Part shown: one piece after another, positions 1-10,696 of the stretch
Layout of the letters: each line of letters opens with the position of its first letter
Numbering within the stretch: position 1 is the stretch's first letter
Assembly: GCA_037577475.1 (NCBI GenBank)
Contig: CM075184.1
Coordinates: 32,467,594-32,531,593, forward strand
Direction of reading: 5' to 3'
DNA from: Chaunax sp. Z400
Taxonomy: Eukaryota; Chordata; Actinopteri; Lophiiformes; Chaunacidae
Length of the DNA stretch: 64,000 bases
Position numbers and translations under genes: made by a program
The notes under the pieces: generated by a model
The model's database searches: none
What the model was told of the DNA's origin: nothing
Seen by the model: the letters and a program-made list of their open reading frames with translations, nothing else

Positions 1-479
1 TAATCGCAATAATTTAATCCCCAATCTAATTAGCAGTCTTTTATCTCCAATTTGAAAAGTCTTTCAAGTCCAGTCAGACTTGAAATAACATAAGAATTCC
101 TCCATTTTCACCATTAAAATACACTACAACATTAAAAGCATTTCTTTTTCAGCACAAGCCTCCTATCTGCTATGGACCTAACATTATTTACAATGCATTA
201 CTCAAGGAGCCATGTGAAGTAATTCTTCCAATCAACATAACCACCATTGGCTACAGGTATGTTCACGTAGCGCAGATCTGCTAGTCAATGTTATGTGACT
301 CTTGGAAACAGAAATAAGAGGACATTAAATATTGTGATATCTGCCATTATCCTGAAAGTAGATTGTGCACACCCTCAACATCAATTATGATCCAAAATTA
401 CCCACCGCTAGTTGTTTGAGGTGTACAAGAAGTTTGAAATCTGAAGCCCAGTTGAATAGGGGTCAAGGGATGAGGAGTG

Positions 480-1340
480 GAGTGAAAGGAACCATTAAGG
501 CCACAAATAACTGAAGAAGCTTCCTTTAAGATGACAGCAGCAAGACTGAGCTGAATTCACTTCCTTGCAGACAAGACGTGTGAAAGCATACTCACTGTCA
601 AACAGGCAAAGACGCCATTAGCAACACGAGGAAGGCTCTGGATGCTGTGTCTCCATACTTTCATGAAGAAGCTGACACTCGAATGATTGTAGATGCCAGG
701 GATGCAACAGACGGTAGCAAGTCCTTCACAATTAAGGCAAATGAGAAGGACATCTTTGTATTTGCAACATCTGTACTCTCATCCTTACATGGTATTGGTC
801 TTCAGAACATGTGGCTTGGCTGTAGCCTAAGAGCCAGTGTGTAATGGATTCCATCAGGCACTAGGGGCCTGCGAAAGCCAGTAGAATACAATTCTGTCAT
901 GCACTCAAGTGGATGAGATGTGGTGTCTGATTTTGTGGTAACATGACGAGTACTGAATGGTTGAGTCAGAACATGAGGTTTCAAATCCTGCACTAATCTA
1001 AACCAGCATCCAACATCAATTACAGATCTTGACCCGCAACAGGTGGAGGGATCGGATGTCCTCATGGATGACAGCTTAAGTGAAGATGGGAACTCCTTGC
1101 CCCCAAGCAGAGGCTGTACAACTCAGTTTCATTATTACAGACCCTCAGAGAACAGGTCAAGCATGCTGCTACTCAGGCTGGGATCATCTGGGGCCAGGCC
1201 ACCACCTCCAGGCCAGACAAGCAGTCTGGCTGACGTGAGAGACGTGAGACGTGCATTCAGCTGCTTACAACTGACCAAGTGTTCTCGTAAGAAAGGTTGG
1301 AAATGCAAACATGCAAGCAGCATCGATCCAACCATTTTCT
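480..1340 (+). pseudogene. Decayed transposon-associated ORF (HEEADTR-motif family)
   Basis: This is a broken coding remnant read in several plus-strand frames. The clearest part (647-844) gives a peptide with HEEADTRMIVDARDAT followed by an ANEKDIFVFA segment. From recall, this matches a protein family common in fish and cnidarian gene predictions, usually written HEEADTR...DTDV. Matches to later parts of the same family follow in order but in shifted frames. A FCHAL-like segment lies near 895-910 (the family's HA-TGCD motif), an AGIIWGQA segment near 1175-1200, and a basic Cys-containing segment (KKGWKCKHAS) near 1290-1320. Upstream, near 570-610, a KTCESILTVKQAK reading fits the preceding family region. 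The order is collinear but needs several frameshifts and crosses stops, so this is a dead copy. The enzymatic role of the family is not known to me. The remnant's 5' limit is uncertain. Confidence 0.6.
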
Positions 1341-3425
1341 GGAACCGCTTATTCGCACTGTTCTTTTACAAATGCCATATTGCATCACTACAGATATTAT
1401 TCCAGTATAAGACTCATGAAGAAGAATATTCTGGCATGGGTTATCGACACTGAGATCATTCAATTACACACATAACTATGAAAAAAAACTTTTTGGCAGC
1501 CATCCTTCAAAAGGCAAATCAGGCAGATTTGATCAATTAACTCTGGACAACAACCAATCCAAAGGTCATTCTTTCATCATAATTTTCATGAATCGTCTGC
1601 TATCTGCACCATTAAATGGAACTTTCCTTAACATGAGAAGTGGTTTAATCTCACCTTTACATTCTTAGCTATAGGAGAGGCCAATAAATGCGGAAAGGAT
1701 GAATGTTGTGACTCAATTTGCAATTCTTACGCATTTCATGATATTGATCATTTCAGCGATAAAAGGACATTCTTGCAACAGCACTGTATTTCAAACAAAA
1801 ACTCTTTATTTGAGGACAGAACACAGTCTGATAAGAATGTGTCACACAGATTAATGCTTGACATTGAAGTCCATGAGTGCTGCCTGCAGTCTTATCCATC
1901 AAAGTATTACATCTCACCACATATCTTAAAGGTAAACAAGAATATATATATATATGCTTCTCTATTACAAAACTTTATATAAACAAAGAATACATATTTA
2001 AGTGTTCTGTAATAAAGATATTGGTACTCACAGTATTTACTTATATAATATTCTGTACATTTTCCAAGATTATACTGCCTGTGCAAAACGGCACAGTCAA
2101 GGCTTTACATCACAAACCATGTCACAACCTTTAGCACCAGAAATGAAAAGAATTGTGCAAAGTGTGCTAGCCTACAAAGCAAACTAACCCCTTTGGTGGA
2201 GGTAAAAATACAACAGATAGGTGTTCATATGTAAACATTGTTTGATATTCTTAGAAACATTCATCTGGGGTGTCAGAGAAGAGCACCCATAATGTTGCTC
2301 ATGCTATAGGAGCTTTTAACCAGGCTTTCATATGAGGTCCATCGTGTAAATCGATTCACTGCTTTACGAAGGGTTTCCTAAAACTTCTTTATTCATCTTT
2401 CGGGGTCTAAAATCAAACCAAACGCATATTATTCACTAGTGAACATGCATGTTGACACACAAGCCGTCAACATGTCCAAATGTTTTTACTTAATCCTCAA
2501 GTGAATCTGCTAAATCTCTGCAAAACTGACTCCTCATTCTGTTTTATGGAAAAGCCTTCATATGATGACAGCAGACTGATACTTCCTGTTCTCACTTTTT
2601 TTAATTGGCTGACTCATGTTGGAGGCCACATAGTTTACACACATCCACACACATACTCACCTGCACGAACCTGTGTTTACAGGTAAATTCAATGCAATTA
2701 GTGATGTAACCATTATGGGGTCAAGATGACAGTTCACACCGTCAGATGATATATTTGTCTGGAGGTTTTACCATCTTTTATACAGCGGTGGCCATTTCTT
2801 TAATATCTTTAGGTGAAATTGCAAATCACTGAGCAGGAGCACTTTAAGGCAATATTTGATATACTAGATTTTTATATATTCTATGGCATCAAAATTATGT
2901 TTTATTTTAGGTATTTAGTTTGCATTCAATATTGTCATAGTAAGTTGCATCTGTCGTGTGAAAGAAGATATTTTCCTCATTGCCCTCTCACTGTGATCTT
3001 TCTATAAAAAGTCCAACAGACCTTTTAAAAGTTCAGAACCAGACATTTTATTAGTACGTACTCACCCAGGACTCCTCTACAAAGGGGCCATGAGATTAGA
3101 TCATTACCAAGACTGATGACACAGTGAATGTGAGGCCTTTGGGGCCCCTGGGGCCTCAGGATGGTTGCCCTCTTTGACTGCTTAAAAAAAAAAAAAAAAA
3201 ATTTTTTGGAGACATATAAGAAATAATTATCTTGCATGGCTTTGAGTTGGGAGCAGTGAGCAACTGTGACTTTCAGATTGCTGAGATTGTTTCATTTGAT
3301 TTTTCCTAACTTTTTTTTTTTAGCTTTCCTACAGCAAACTGAACCGCAGAGTATTTAAAATTTAAAAAAAACAACAAAGATGAGAGAAAAGTTCTTTCCT
3401 ATCTCATTAATCATCTGATGACCTT
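1341..3425. other. AT-rich intergenic stretch
   Basis: I see no gene here. The open frames are short, lack splice sites in register and have no recognisable protein similarity. A poly(A) tract at about 3184-3200 next to GC-rich sequence suggests old repeat insertions. Confidence 0.5.
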
Positions 3426-3429
3426 ACAC

Positions 3430-3486
3430 ATGATCTTTTGACCCACCGGAGGGGTCCCGACCCCCCAAGTTGGAAACCACTACTCT
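3430..3486 (-). mobile_element. hAT-like non-autonomous element terminus
   Basis: Read on the minus strand, this segment begins with GTGGTTTCCAACTTGG and continues into a GGTCGGGACCCC core. This is close to the CAGTGGTTCYCAACCTGGGGGTCG terminus shared by many vertebrate hAT-type miniature elements. The element probably runs towards lower coordinates (3000-3430), where AT-rich sequence and a poly(A) tract lie. I could not find the matching opposite terminus, so only the recognisable end is annotated. Confidence 0.5.
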
Positions 3487-3508
3487 AGAGCAAAACAAGA
3501 AAACATGT

Positions 3509-3514
3509 TTTATT
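3509..3514 (-). terminator. Probable fibin poly(A) signal
   Basis: TTTATT on the plus strand is AATAAA on the minus strand. It lies about 100 bases downstream of the fibin stop codon. This is the first canonical hexamer after the CDS and would give a short 3' UTR. Confidence 0.55.
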
Positions 3515-3613
3515 TGTTTCATCCCTGATATATGACTGCTCAATGCTTTTTGCCTAATGGTCACACTCCACCATAGAAACAGAGCTGTAATGAGATGTAG
3601 GCACTGGTTGTCC

Positions 3614-4237
3614 TCAGAACTTCATGTATTCGTTCTTCAGTCTGCTGAGTCTCGTGCCGTGGCTGCGGATGATCAGAGACAGCAGCTCGTGTTTGTCCTT
3701 CAGTCCCAGAGAAATGTCCAGCGTCTCCTTCATGAGGTCCCGCGTGTGGACTATCATGTTGAGAAAGTCGTCATTGAGCCGGTGCTCCTCCTTGAGCTCC
3801 GTCTCCTGGCTCTGTTTGAATTTCACCTCGAGCTCCAGCAGGGATTTCTCCGAATTCGAAAACGCCTCGGTGATCTGAGTCGTCTCCCTCCGCAAATATT
3901 TCCCGTAGCTGTCCTCTCCGTCCAGGTCGTAGGAGATACTTTTCCCGATCCCCTCCAGCACCCTGGCCGAGTCCTCAATCTGCCTCTTGATGATGGTGAA
4001 ATCATCACGTATGACGCTGTCCTGGTCCTCGTCGAGACCGCACTTTCGCTCGTCCGTCATTTTGAAAAGCATCTGGCATTTTTCCGGGTCGTCGTTCTCC
4101 TCGTAGTCCCCGTCCGGGACGAAATAATGATGAAAAGTGCCGTTCGACATCTCCGGCTGCAACGGTCCGCTGTAATAAGCTCCACACAGCCGCAGTGATA
4201 ACATCCCGGCACACAGGAGCAAGTGAAGGAAAGTCAT
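3614..4237 (-). CDS. fibin: Fin bud initiation factor (fibin), complete single exon
   Basis: This encodes a 207-residue secreted protein of the vertebrate Fibin family. In zebrafish, fibin acts in lateral plate mesoderm during pectoral fin bud initiation, upstream of tbx5 and under retinoic acid and Wnt control. The frame starts at the first in-frame ATG (4237); the reading frame extends a few codons further upstream without another ATG. Residues 1-20 form a hydrophobic signal peptide ending LRLCGA. A highly conserved block follows (EMSNGTFHHYFVPDGDYEEN, residues 29-48) with an N-glycosylation sequon at N32. Two cysteines remain in the mature chain (C54, C66). The IGKSISYDLDGEDSYGKYLR segment (residues 97-116) is near-identical to human FIBIN. 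Residues 81-175 are charged and heptad-like, consistent with coiled coil. The C-terminal SHGTRLSRLKNEY is also conserved. Length matches the family (about 210), and human FIBIN is likewise intronless. GC content is clearly above its flanks. The long antisense frame over the same bases is a shadow. Confidence 0.97.
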   Translation of the reverse strand: MTFLHLLLCAGMLSLRLCGAYYSGPLQPEMSNGTFHHYFVPDGDYEENDDPEKCQMLFKMTDERKCGLDEDQDSVIRDDFTIIKRQIEDSARVLEGIGKSISYDLDGEDSYGKYLRRETTQITEAFSNSEKSLLELEVKFKQSQETELKEEHRLNDDFLNMIVHTRDLMKETLDISLGLKDKHELLSLIIRSHGTRLSRLKNEYMKF

Positions 4238-4680
4238 GATGCCCCACTTCTCCGAAAACACACTCAGGAATAATTCAAAAACGTATCTCAGATAAAGTGT
4301 GACTATTTAATTCCAACCCGGCGCAGACCAAAACATTTCAAACACGTTTTTGACACACAAACTGCGCAGTTAGTTGCGGCTTAGCGCTCACGTCCTCCTT
4401 AAAATCGTCTTTGTCCGAACAGATAAAAGTGATAAAAGTGACGGGAAACAGTTTTAAACAGCACCGCGTGTTTCTCCTCAGTCGAGCCTGGCAGCCTCCA
4501 TGGCTGTTAGTGAGCAGCGGACAAATGGATGGAAGTTTGCTTCAGCGTGGAAACTGTTGTGCGCCCGACTTCTCCTGGTGCCGCAAACGCAACATCTGGA
4601 CATCTCAAGTGCCGCGCTCCGCTTTTTGGCTAATAATAGGTTACCTCTGCGCTGCTCTCAGATTACAGCCCCTCTGAAAA
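4238..4680 (-). promoter_or_regulatory. fibin 5' UTR and GC-rich upstream flank
   Basis: The sequence just upstream of the fibin start is richer in G+C and CpG than the surrounding desert, as is usual for developmental gene promoters. An AT-rich GGAATTAAATAGTCAC segment on the minus strand at about 4297-4312 could serve as a TATA-like site, about 60-75 bases before the ATG. No transcription start can be fixed from sequence alone. Confidence 0.35.
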
Positions 4681-4740
4681 GGCTGCATTCAGGCTGCATT
4701 CAGGCTGCATTCAGGCTGGAGGAGGCTGGAGGAGGCTGCC
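4681..4740. repeat. Short tandem repeat, 11-bp then 10-bp units
   Basis: Three copies of an 11-base unit (GGCTGCATTCA) are followed by two copies of a related 10-base unit (GGCTGGAGGA) and a partial copy. The array sits about 450 bases upstream of the fibin start. Confidence 0.9.
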
Positions 4741-4997
4741 AGCGGGGCCAACGCTGTTCCAGCCTCTCTCAAACCAGGAAAGACCGAGTTTATGTTAACT
4801 CACGTAACCATGACAAGCTGGCAGAGATGATTAAAAATGCTTTACACACTACTGACAAATACACTAGTGACCTCATATAAAAACTATAAACCAGTGTTGG
4901 AATGTAAACATCCTCTCAATTACCCCACTTGTCTTTATTATGAGGTATGTAATGAGGCCTGTTTCCATTTTACACTTTTATGCTTTCACTCCACTAC

Positions 4998-5000
<3 letters not shown>

Positions 5001-5041
<41 letters not shown>
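5001..5041. repeat. (TAA)n microsatellite
   Basis: About 13 uninterrupted trinucleotide repeats. Confidence 0.95.
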
Positions 5042-8000
5042 GTGTTGGAGTCATATGTTCTCTGTTCTTGTGTTTTTGTCAGACGTCCAGCTGTTGATTT
5101 ATTTATACTTGTTAAAACATCAGAGGGTATCAATGCATCCACTTTATCACGCGCTACTTTTTACTTTGCAGATTCAGATCATTGTTGCACAACTTTATCA
5201 AGTAAAGTAGGCTACGACGTATGCCATTATTATAGATTACTGTTAGATAATCAGTTCAAATCAGCCTTTGTCGTTGTCAGATGCAAAAAGCTGCTAGCAT
5301 GCACTTATAATCCACTAAAATAATATATAGTATTAATCTTAAATGGTGCATTCTGCACAATGGGTGCTTTTACTGTAAATTATGACGATTATGATATTCA
5401 GTGCAAGACTTTCCTACCACAGAACTTCTTCCACTGCTGATTGAAACAAATCAATGCTACAATCTTGTAATTAGCTTAGAATAGCTTAAAATGATTTGGT
5501 GATACGTCAAAGAAATGTGGATTCAAGTGTTTTTAAGACTTTTCTCTGAATCTGCTTATTACATTATTTGATTGAATTGAACTATAAGATGTTTCTAACA
5601 AGCTTAAAGATGAGGTGAACAAAATATTTGAAAACAATGCTGAATAATACAACACACGATGCACATAAGCAAATTACCTACGACAGATGCCTCTGTGACA
5701 CATTAGAAAAGGAGTTTTCTCCTGCTGTCTGACATTTGAAAAAAATGACATTTTTCCTGGTTAAATAAAAGTTAAATAAAAAAAATACTGATTCAGTAGT
5801 TAATTATAATGATATAACCCTGATCTGGGTTATTTTGCTGCTATTTCACTAAACCTTGCTGATGATAATAATGTTTAAATAGCATTTTGAAGGCTTATGT
5901 GTTTTCACAATACTGCCATTTTTTACTTAGGTAAAGTATCTGAATACTTCTTCCACTATTGCCTATAATACATTGCCAAATACAAAAGTAGGCTGAAGTA
6001 GTAATTTACTGTTAGAAATATCAGCTCATTAAAGCAGAGCTAAACCTGCCTTTTGCTCACTTTTCCCCCATTGAAACATATCTAAGAATAAAATATAATG
6101 TTCATTAAACTATGTGACACAGTTTTAAAGTCATTATCCAATACCAGAAATAAAGCACATGCCTGGCCTGTGTAGGCAGCAGCTAAAAGATGACAAGGTG
6201 AGTTCAAGAAGCGCGTTCACAGAGCTTTCTTTAACATACTGACCACCTGTTTTTTAGCCACCCACTGGCATCAAATGACAAGTTCAGTTTAGTTCAAAGG
6301 AAATAAAAATAAATGCAAAGCTCAACTGTTGAGTAACAAGAGCCGAAAAGCTTTGTTACTGCTTAGACCTATAATTTGCTTAGATTTTTACTGTATATAT
6401 GCCGATGATGGAGAAATAAAGGGCCTGATGTGGAACACATACAGTAGTGTTTAAAGGAACATTCTACTATGTGGATCTAAGAAATGCCATTCAAATGGAA
6501 TGATAGAGTTTTCCAGTAAGCTTAAGCTGCTATAGTCTCAGAGGCATCGCTCCAAGCGAGGAATAACTGCGATCTTATGTTTCAAATACATGTCATGTGT
6601 GATCTAATTAACTAAATCCACAATTCCACTGAATGTGTGCATATGTTTCCAGTGGAAACGGCAGACGTAAGACCATCACCTACCTCCGAGGAGTCATTTT
6701 TCCACTGCATACATGATTATTCAGGCTTGTGACCAGCATAAATTAAGCTCTAGCAGATCGTATTTTAAGTGGTAATGTCAGTGTTAAATGTAGGTTTAAT
6801 ACCCAGTTTGTTTATGAAATGAAATATCCTGTTGCAATCTGAAAACAGAAAGTGAACGACTAAGTTACGTAAGTCTTACATAAACCAAGGTCTGTGTTGT
6901 GCATCAGTCGGATTAATGCTTTTGGAGAAATATTCCACTGTCCCACAGTGTCTGTATCTCACCTCAGTATTAACTCTGAGTAACTCCAAGAGCAGATTCT
7001 TATGTCTGTCACCAGTCTGTTTCTAAAGAATCCACAATTACAACCGTTATCCTCTGTAATAAGATGCAACTATAAAGTTACTATAAACCTGCAGCCTTAG
7101 CTTCACAAAATAGGGAATAGACTGTTTAAGCAGCAGCCTGGAGAATCATGACAGTGAATCCACCGCAATGTTATTCTGCAGAAGGAATTTCAATGTGCAT
7201 CAGACAAAAGAAAATGGAAAATGAGGTCATGTTATGGGTTTAGGGTGTGTCACTGTTTGAAGTCTTCTGCGGCACACACTCACAGATTTACATGAGGGGG
7301 GGGGGGAAGAACTCCACCTACTCAGGACATAAAAGAGCTCAGCAGAGAGTTGTTGGTGTCCTCCATCGTACTACGTTAAAGCTGTAATGTAAAACACAGA
7401 GCAGACGTTGTCTCTCCCTTACCAGCTCTCTGCTTTCTAAGCGTTGAGGCATCTGTTTTTTCAGCCTCTCAGTCTGGATTCTGGATGCAGTTTGAATATA
7501 GCAAAACAAACGCAGCATTTAATAACCTCGTTTGTGATAACGTGATAACTTTGAGCTAAATTAATCAAACTGGGATTGACTCAAAGGCTACATTCATTCT
7601 ACAAGCCTCGCTGTTCAGTTGTGATTTTTTTGCTTGGTTATCTTGACATTAATAATTAAAAGCGACCTGTATTTAGTTCTTACATGAACCCATCTGAAAT
7701 GACAAGCATGCACACAATGATTTAACACGAGTCATGTGCACCACCACCAACAACAAAAAGTGATATTTGTGAAACAACTCATGACATTCAAACTGATATA
7801 AACACACTGCTAGCAAATGAACTTTAGATGTGGAGGATGGCCGACCTCGTCAGCTGATGATCTGCCTTGTTGTCGTCTCTCCTCTTTGGTCGTTTGTCGC
7901 TCAGAGTACCTTCAAAAAGACAAAATTCCAATCTGATGTTCGCACTCATGTCGCACGACCACACGTTAGATACAGATCAGATCTAGAACCACGTATGAAA

Positions 8001-10360
8001 GTGACTCGAATCAGAAATAAAAAAGAAGAACTTTGTAATCAGACAGTCCTGAAAAAGTCAGATTTGTGTCACTTTAATGCAAAATATTGGGACTGAGTCA
8101 CTTCAGCATTAGATGTGAATGTAGTGATTTAGTAGTGTTTCCTGTGATTGCAGAAATGTGTTGATTTGTTTTACTCTTCTGGGACCAACTGACTGACGTA
8201 TCTACTGAACTATATTAGGATATTGTAAACCATATTTCTGAAGTCATGTATTTATGATCATTTGTCACTTGACTTATTATCTCCACCACGGAGGTTTTGC
8301 TTCTGTAATAATCTTAAAATAAGTTGGCGAGTCTAGAAATAGGAAGGATAAAAACATTTTTTTTAAAAACAAGTAAATAACTTTTAAAACAAGATAATTA
8401 CTCTCATGTTTCCGAATTTAGGATTTTAAATTTTGGCAAATACACAACAATTTGCAGCCTTAAATCTGCCGTGCGACTGTGTATAAATGCTACTAAGATG
8501 TTACGGAGGTTGTGTGTTGTTCTGCCTCTGTGATGGCAATAATAACAACTCTGTAAGTACACAAGCCGGAGAGGCGGTAAGATGAGACAGGGTGTGACGT
8601 CACAACCGGATGATTTAAAAAGCAGCTAGTAGCACTTAGCAGATAAATGAAAGAAGAAGAAAATCTTCCAGACAAATCAAAACCTGACAAATCAAGTCAA
8701 GTTATGATTTGTCCAAAATGTGGTTTAGTATTTATGTTTAGTCACATTTTTACATGAATTTCTTGAAATAAAACTCTACATGTAGTTTTATGTTCACATT
8801 TGACACATTTTATTCCATTCAATTAACATGATTCCAGCTCAGCACAACAAAAAAAAAGAAACCCCCCCCAAAAAACTAGCATAGAAGAGAGACAGACACA
8901 AAGCAAGAGCTGCTTCAACAAAAGATGTGTCCAACTACATCTGCAGCCACTGTAGAAAAAGACTGTTCTTCCAGGACTACGCAGCTATTCCAGGAAGCAT
9001 GTGCCAAGAATATGACGTCCCAGTGGTGCTCCATCAATCTCCGAGATGGACCGATGCCACATATAATAAAAAACACCTGAGGCCTGGAAAAGATGGCCAA
9101 CACACAGCAAGTGGAAGATTCCAATGCAGAGATTGAAGAGGAGGAAGTTTAGATTAGAAAATCTTTCAAAAGTTATTTTTGTTTGGTTTTGACATCATTT
9201 GTTGGAGGAGGATTTGTGCTTTTGTAAATAAATCTTGATGGGTTGGTTTAGTTCAGATATCTTTGAGTTTGTCAGATGTTTAATGTTACTGTAAATCAAG
9301 TTTCCCCTCTTTGTCTGTATAGGACTCATCCTCATGTATATAAACTCCTAGTGTGTCATTTGAAATATTAATTCTCTTTAGTTATATTAGTGCCTTTATT
9401 TCCTTATTGCTTATCTGACTTCTTGAGTTTACGGCTCTAATCTATAGCTTCTACTTACTTCTGTAGTGTCCTATGTTGTGTTTGGCTTCATTTTTAGCAT
9501 TAGTTATTTAATTAATTCACTTTATTAAAGACATTTTTACACTTTTGTCCTTCTTGCCTTTGGCATGATCCCTAACAAAACAAACAAACAGAATACAAGC
9601 TCCTGTGGTAAATACTTTAAAGGTCCACCATAACCCCTCAGGACCGATGAATAATATGAGCATTAGATCTTGTCAAGATCCCCCAGCATCATAACCATTG
9701 ACAATATTATAAACAGGGGTGCACATAATATTTCTGGTCTGGTTCTCAAAGGAGGACCTGAAGATGTTGCTTGTTGCTCACCTTTTGCTCTGCATGAAGC
9801 AGACATGTTTTAGGACACTGTCATCACTTGTAGCCACTTGAATCTGAATGGTAGGTAATAGCCTCCATATTCTCAGCAGAGTGTCTTGCCTCCATGCAGA
9901 CCATCTGCAGACCTAATGAGACAAAGACAATGATTCTGTTCTTTTTGCACCTCTTTCTGTAAATAAAAGCTTAACAAAACTTAACAATGGAGTGAGTAAA
10001 TGTCTTGCAGAATGCGACCATGCCATCAGCTGACTTTGTGCAGTTTTCAGTGATGTTGGCGGGACACAGAATATGTACATGGGAATCCCTGATCACCAGC
10101 ACGAAATTTGGGAACGGCCCCGTTGTTAACTCCAGCGCTGGCTGCAGCTCCGTGTGCAGACTGAAACCAACTTTGTCTTCCACTCATACCATAAACATAC
10201 ATGGAAGAGTTGCAGAAGCCCCTTTACTATTTCCTGTGCCGTTTGATTTACACCTTAATTAATCAATTAATCTCTTCATTGTTAGACACAATGTACACAA
10301 TAGTGGTATGCAAAAGCACTTATTGTTCTCATACATGCCACGCATCATTTATTTTTACTG
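5042..10360. other. Intergenic stretch without recognised genes
   Basis: No exon is recognised. Several short open frames exist, including 7830-8096 and 8927-9136. None shows a known motif or sits between convincing splice sites. Simple-sequence runs include a poly(G) at about 7297-7306. Confidence 0.5.
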
Positions 10361-10364
10361 TGCA

Positions 10365-10537
10365 TGCACACCTGCACACCAGTTATATGCACACCTGCGC
10401 ACCAGTTATATGCACACCTGCGCACCAGTTATATGCACACCTGCGCACCAGTTATATGCACACCTGCGCACCAGTTATATGCACACCTGCGCACCAGTTA
10501 TATGCACACCTGCGCACCAGTTATGTGCACACCTGGT
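10365..10537. repeat. 23-bp minisatellite
   Basis: About seven copies of a 23-base unit (ATGCACACCTGCGCACCAGT plus TAT) lie head to tail. Interior copies look identical. The first and last carry substitutions (CTGCACACC at the left edge, TTATGTGC at the right). Because 23 is not a multiple of 3, three overlapping plus-strand frames stay open here, and these are artefacts of the repeat. Confidence 0.95.
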
Positions 10538-10656
10538 CATATAAACCACCATCAACAGAACTCATCTCTACAGTTCTGGACATAAGAATAATGACTGCAA
10601 CCATAAAACTCTACACTTCCACATTATAAAAGCATAATTATCATTATCAGTGCATT

Positions 10657-10695
<39 letters not shown>
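10657..10695. repeat. (ATC)n microsatellite
   Basis: Thirteen uninterrupted ATC units. The run appears as an Asp-rich tail in a spurious antisense frame. Confidence 0.95.

Positions 10696-10696
<1 letters not shown>

Noticed and set aside
3557..4198. A 213-codon plus-strand open frame across the fibin gene
   Set aside because: It is the antisense shadow of fibin. The minus-strand frame matches the Fibin family throughout, and this one has no family similarity.
4238..4261. Extending fibin by eight residues to a GTG at 4261
   Set aside because: GTG is not a normal start in vertebrates. The ATG at 4237 is the first in frame and leads directly into the signal peptide.
10201..10629. A 142-codon open frame with a repeating HLRTSYMHTCAPVICTPAHQ-type peptide
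   Set aside because: It arises from the 23-bp minisatellite, which stays open in all three plus frames. There are no splice or promoter signals.
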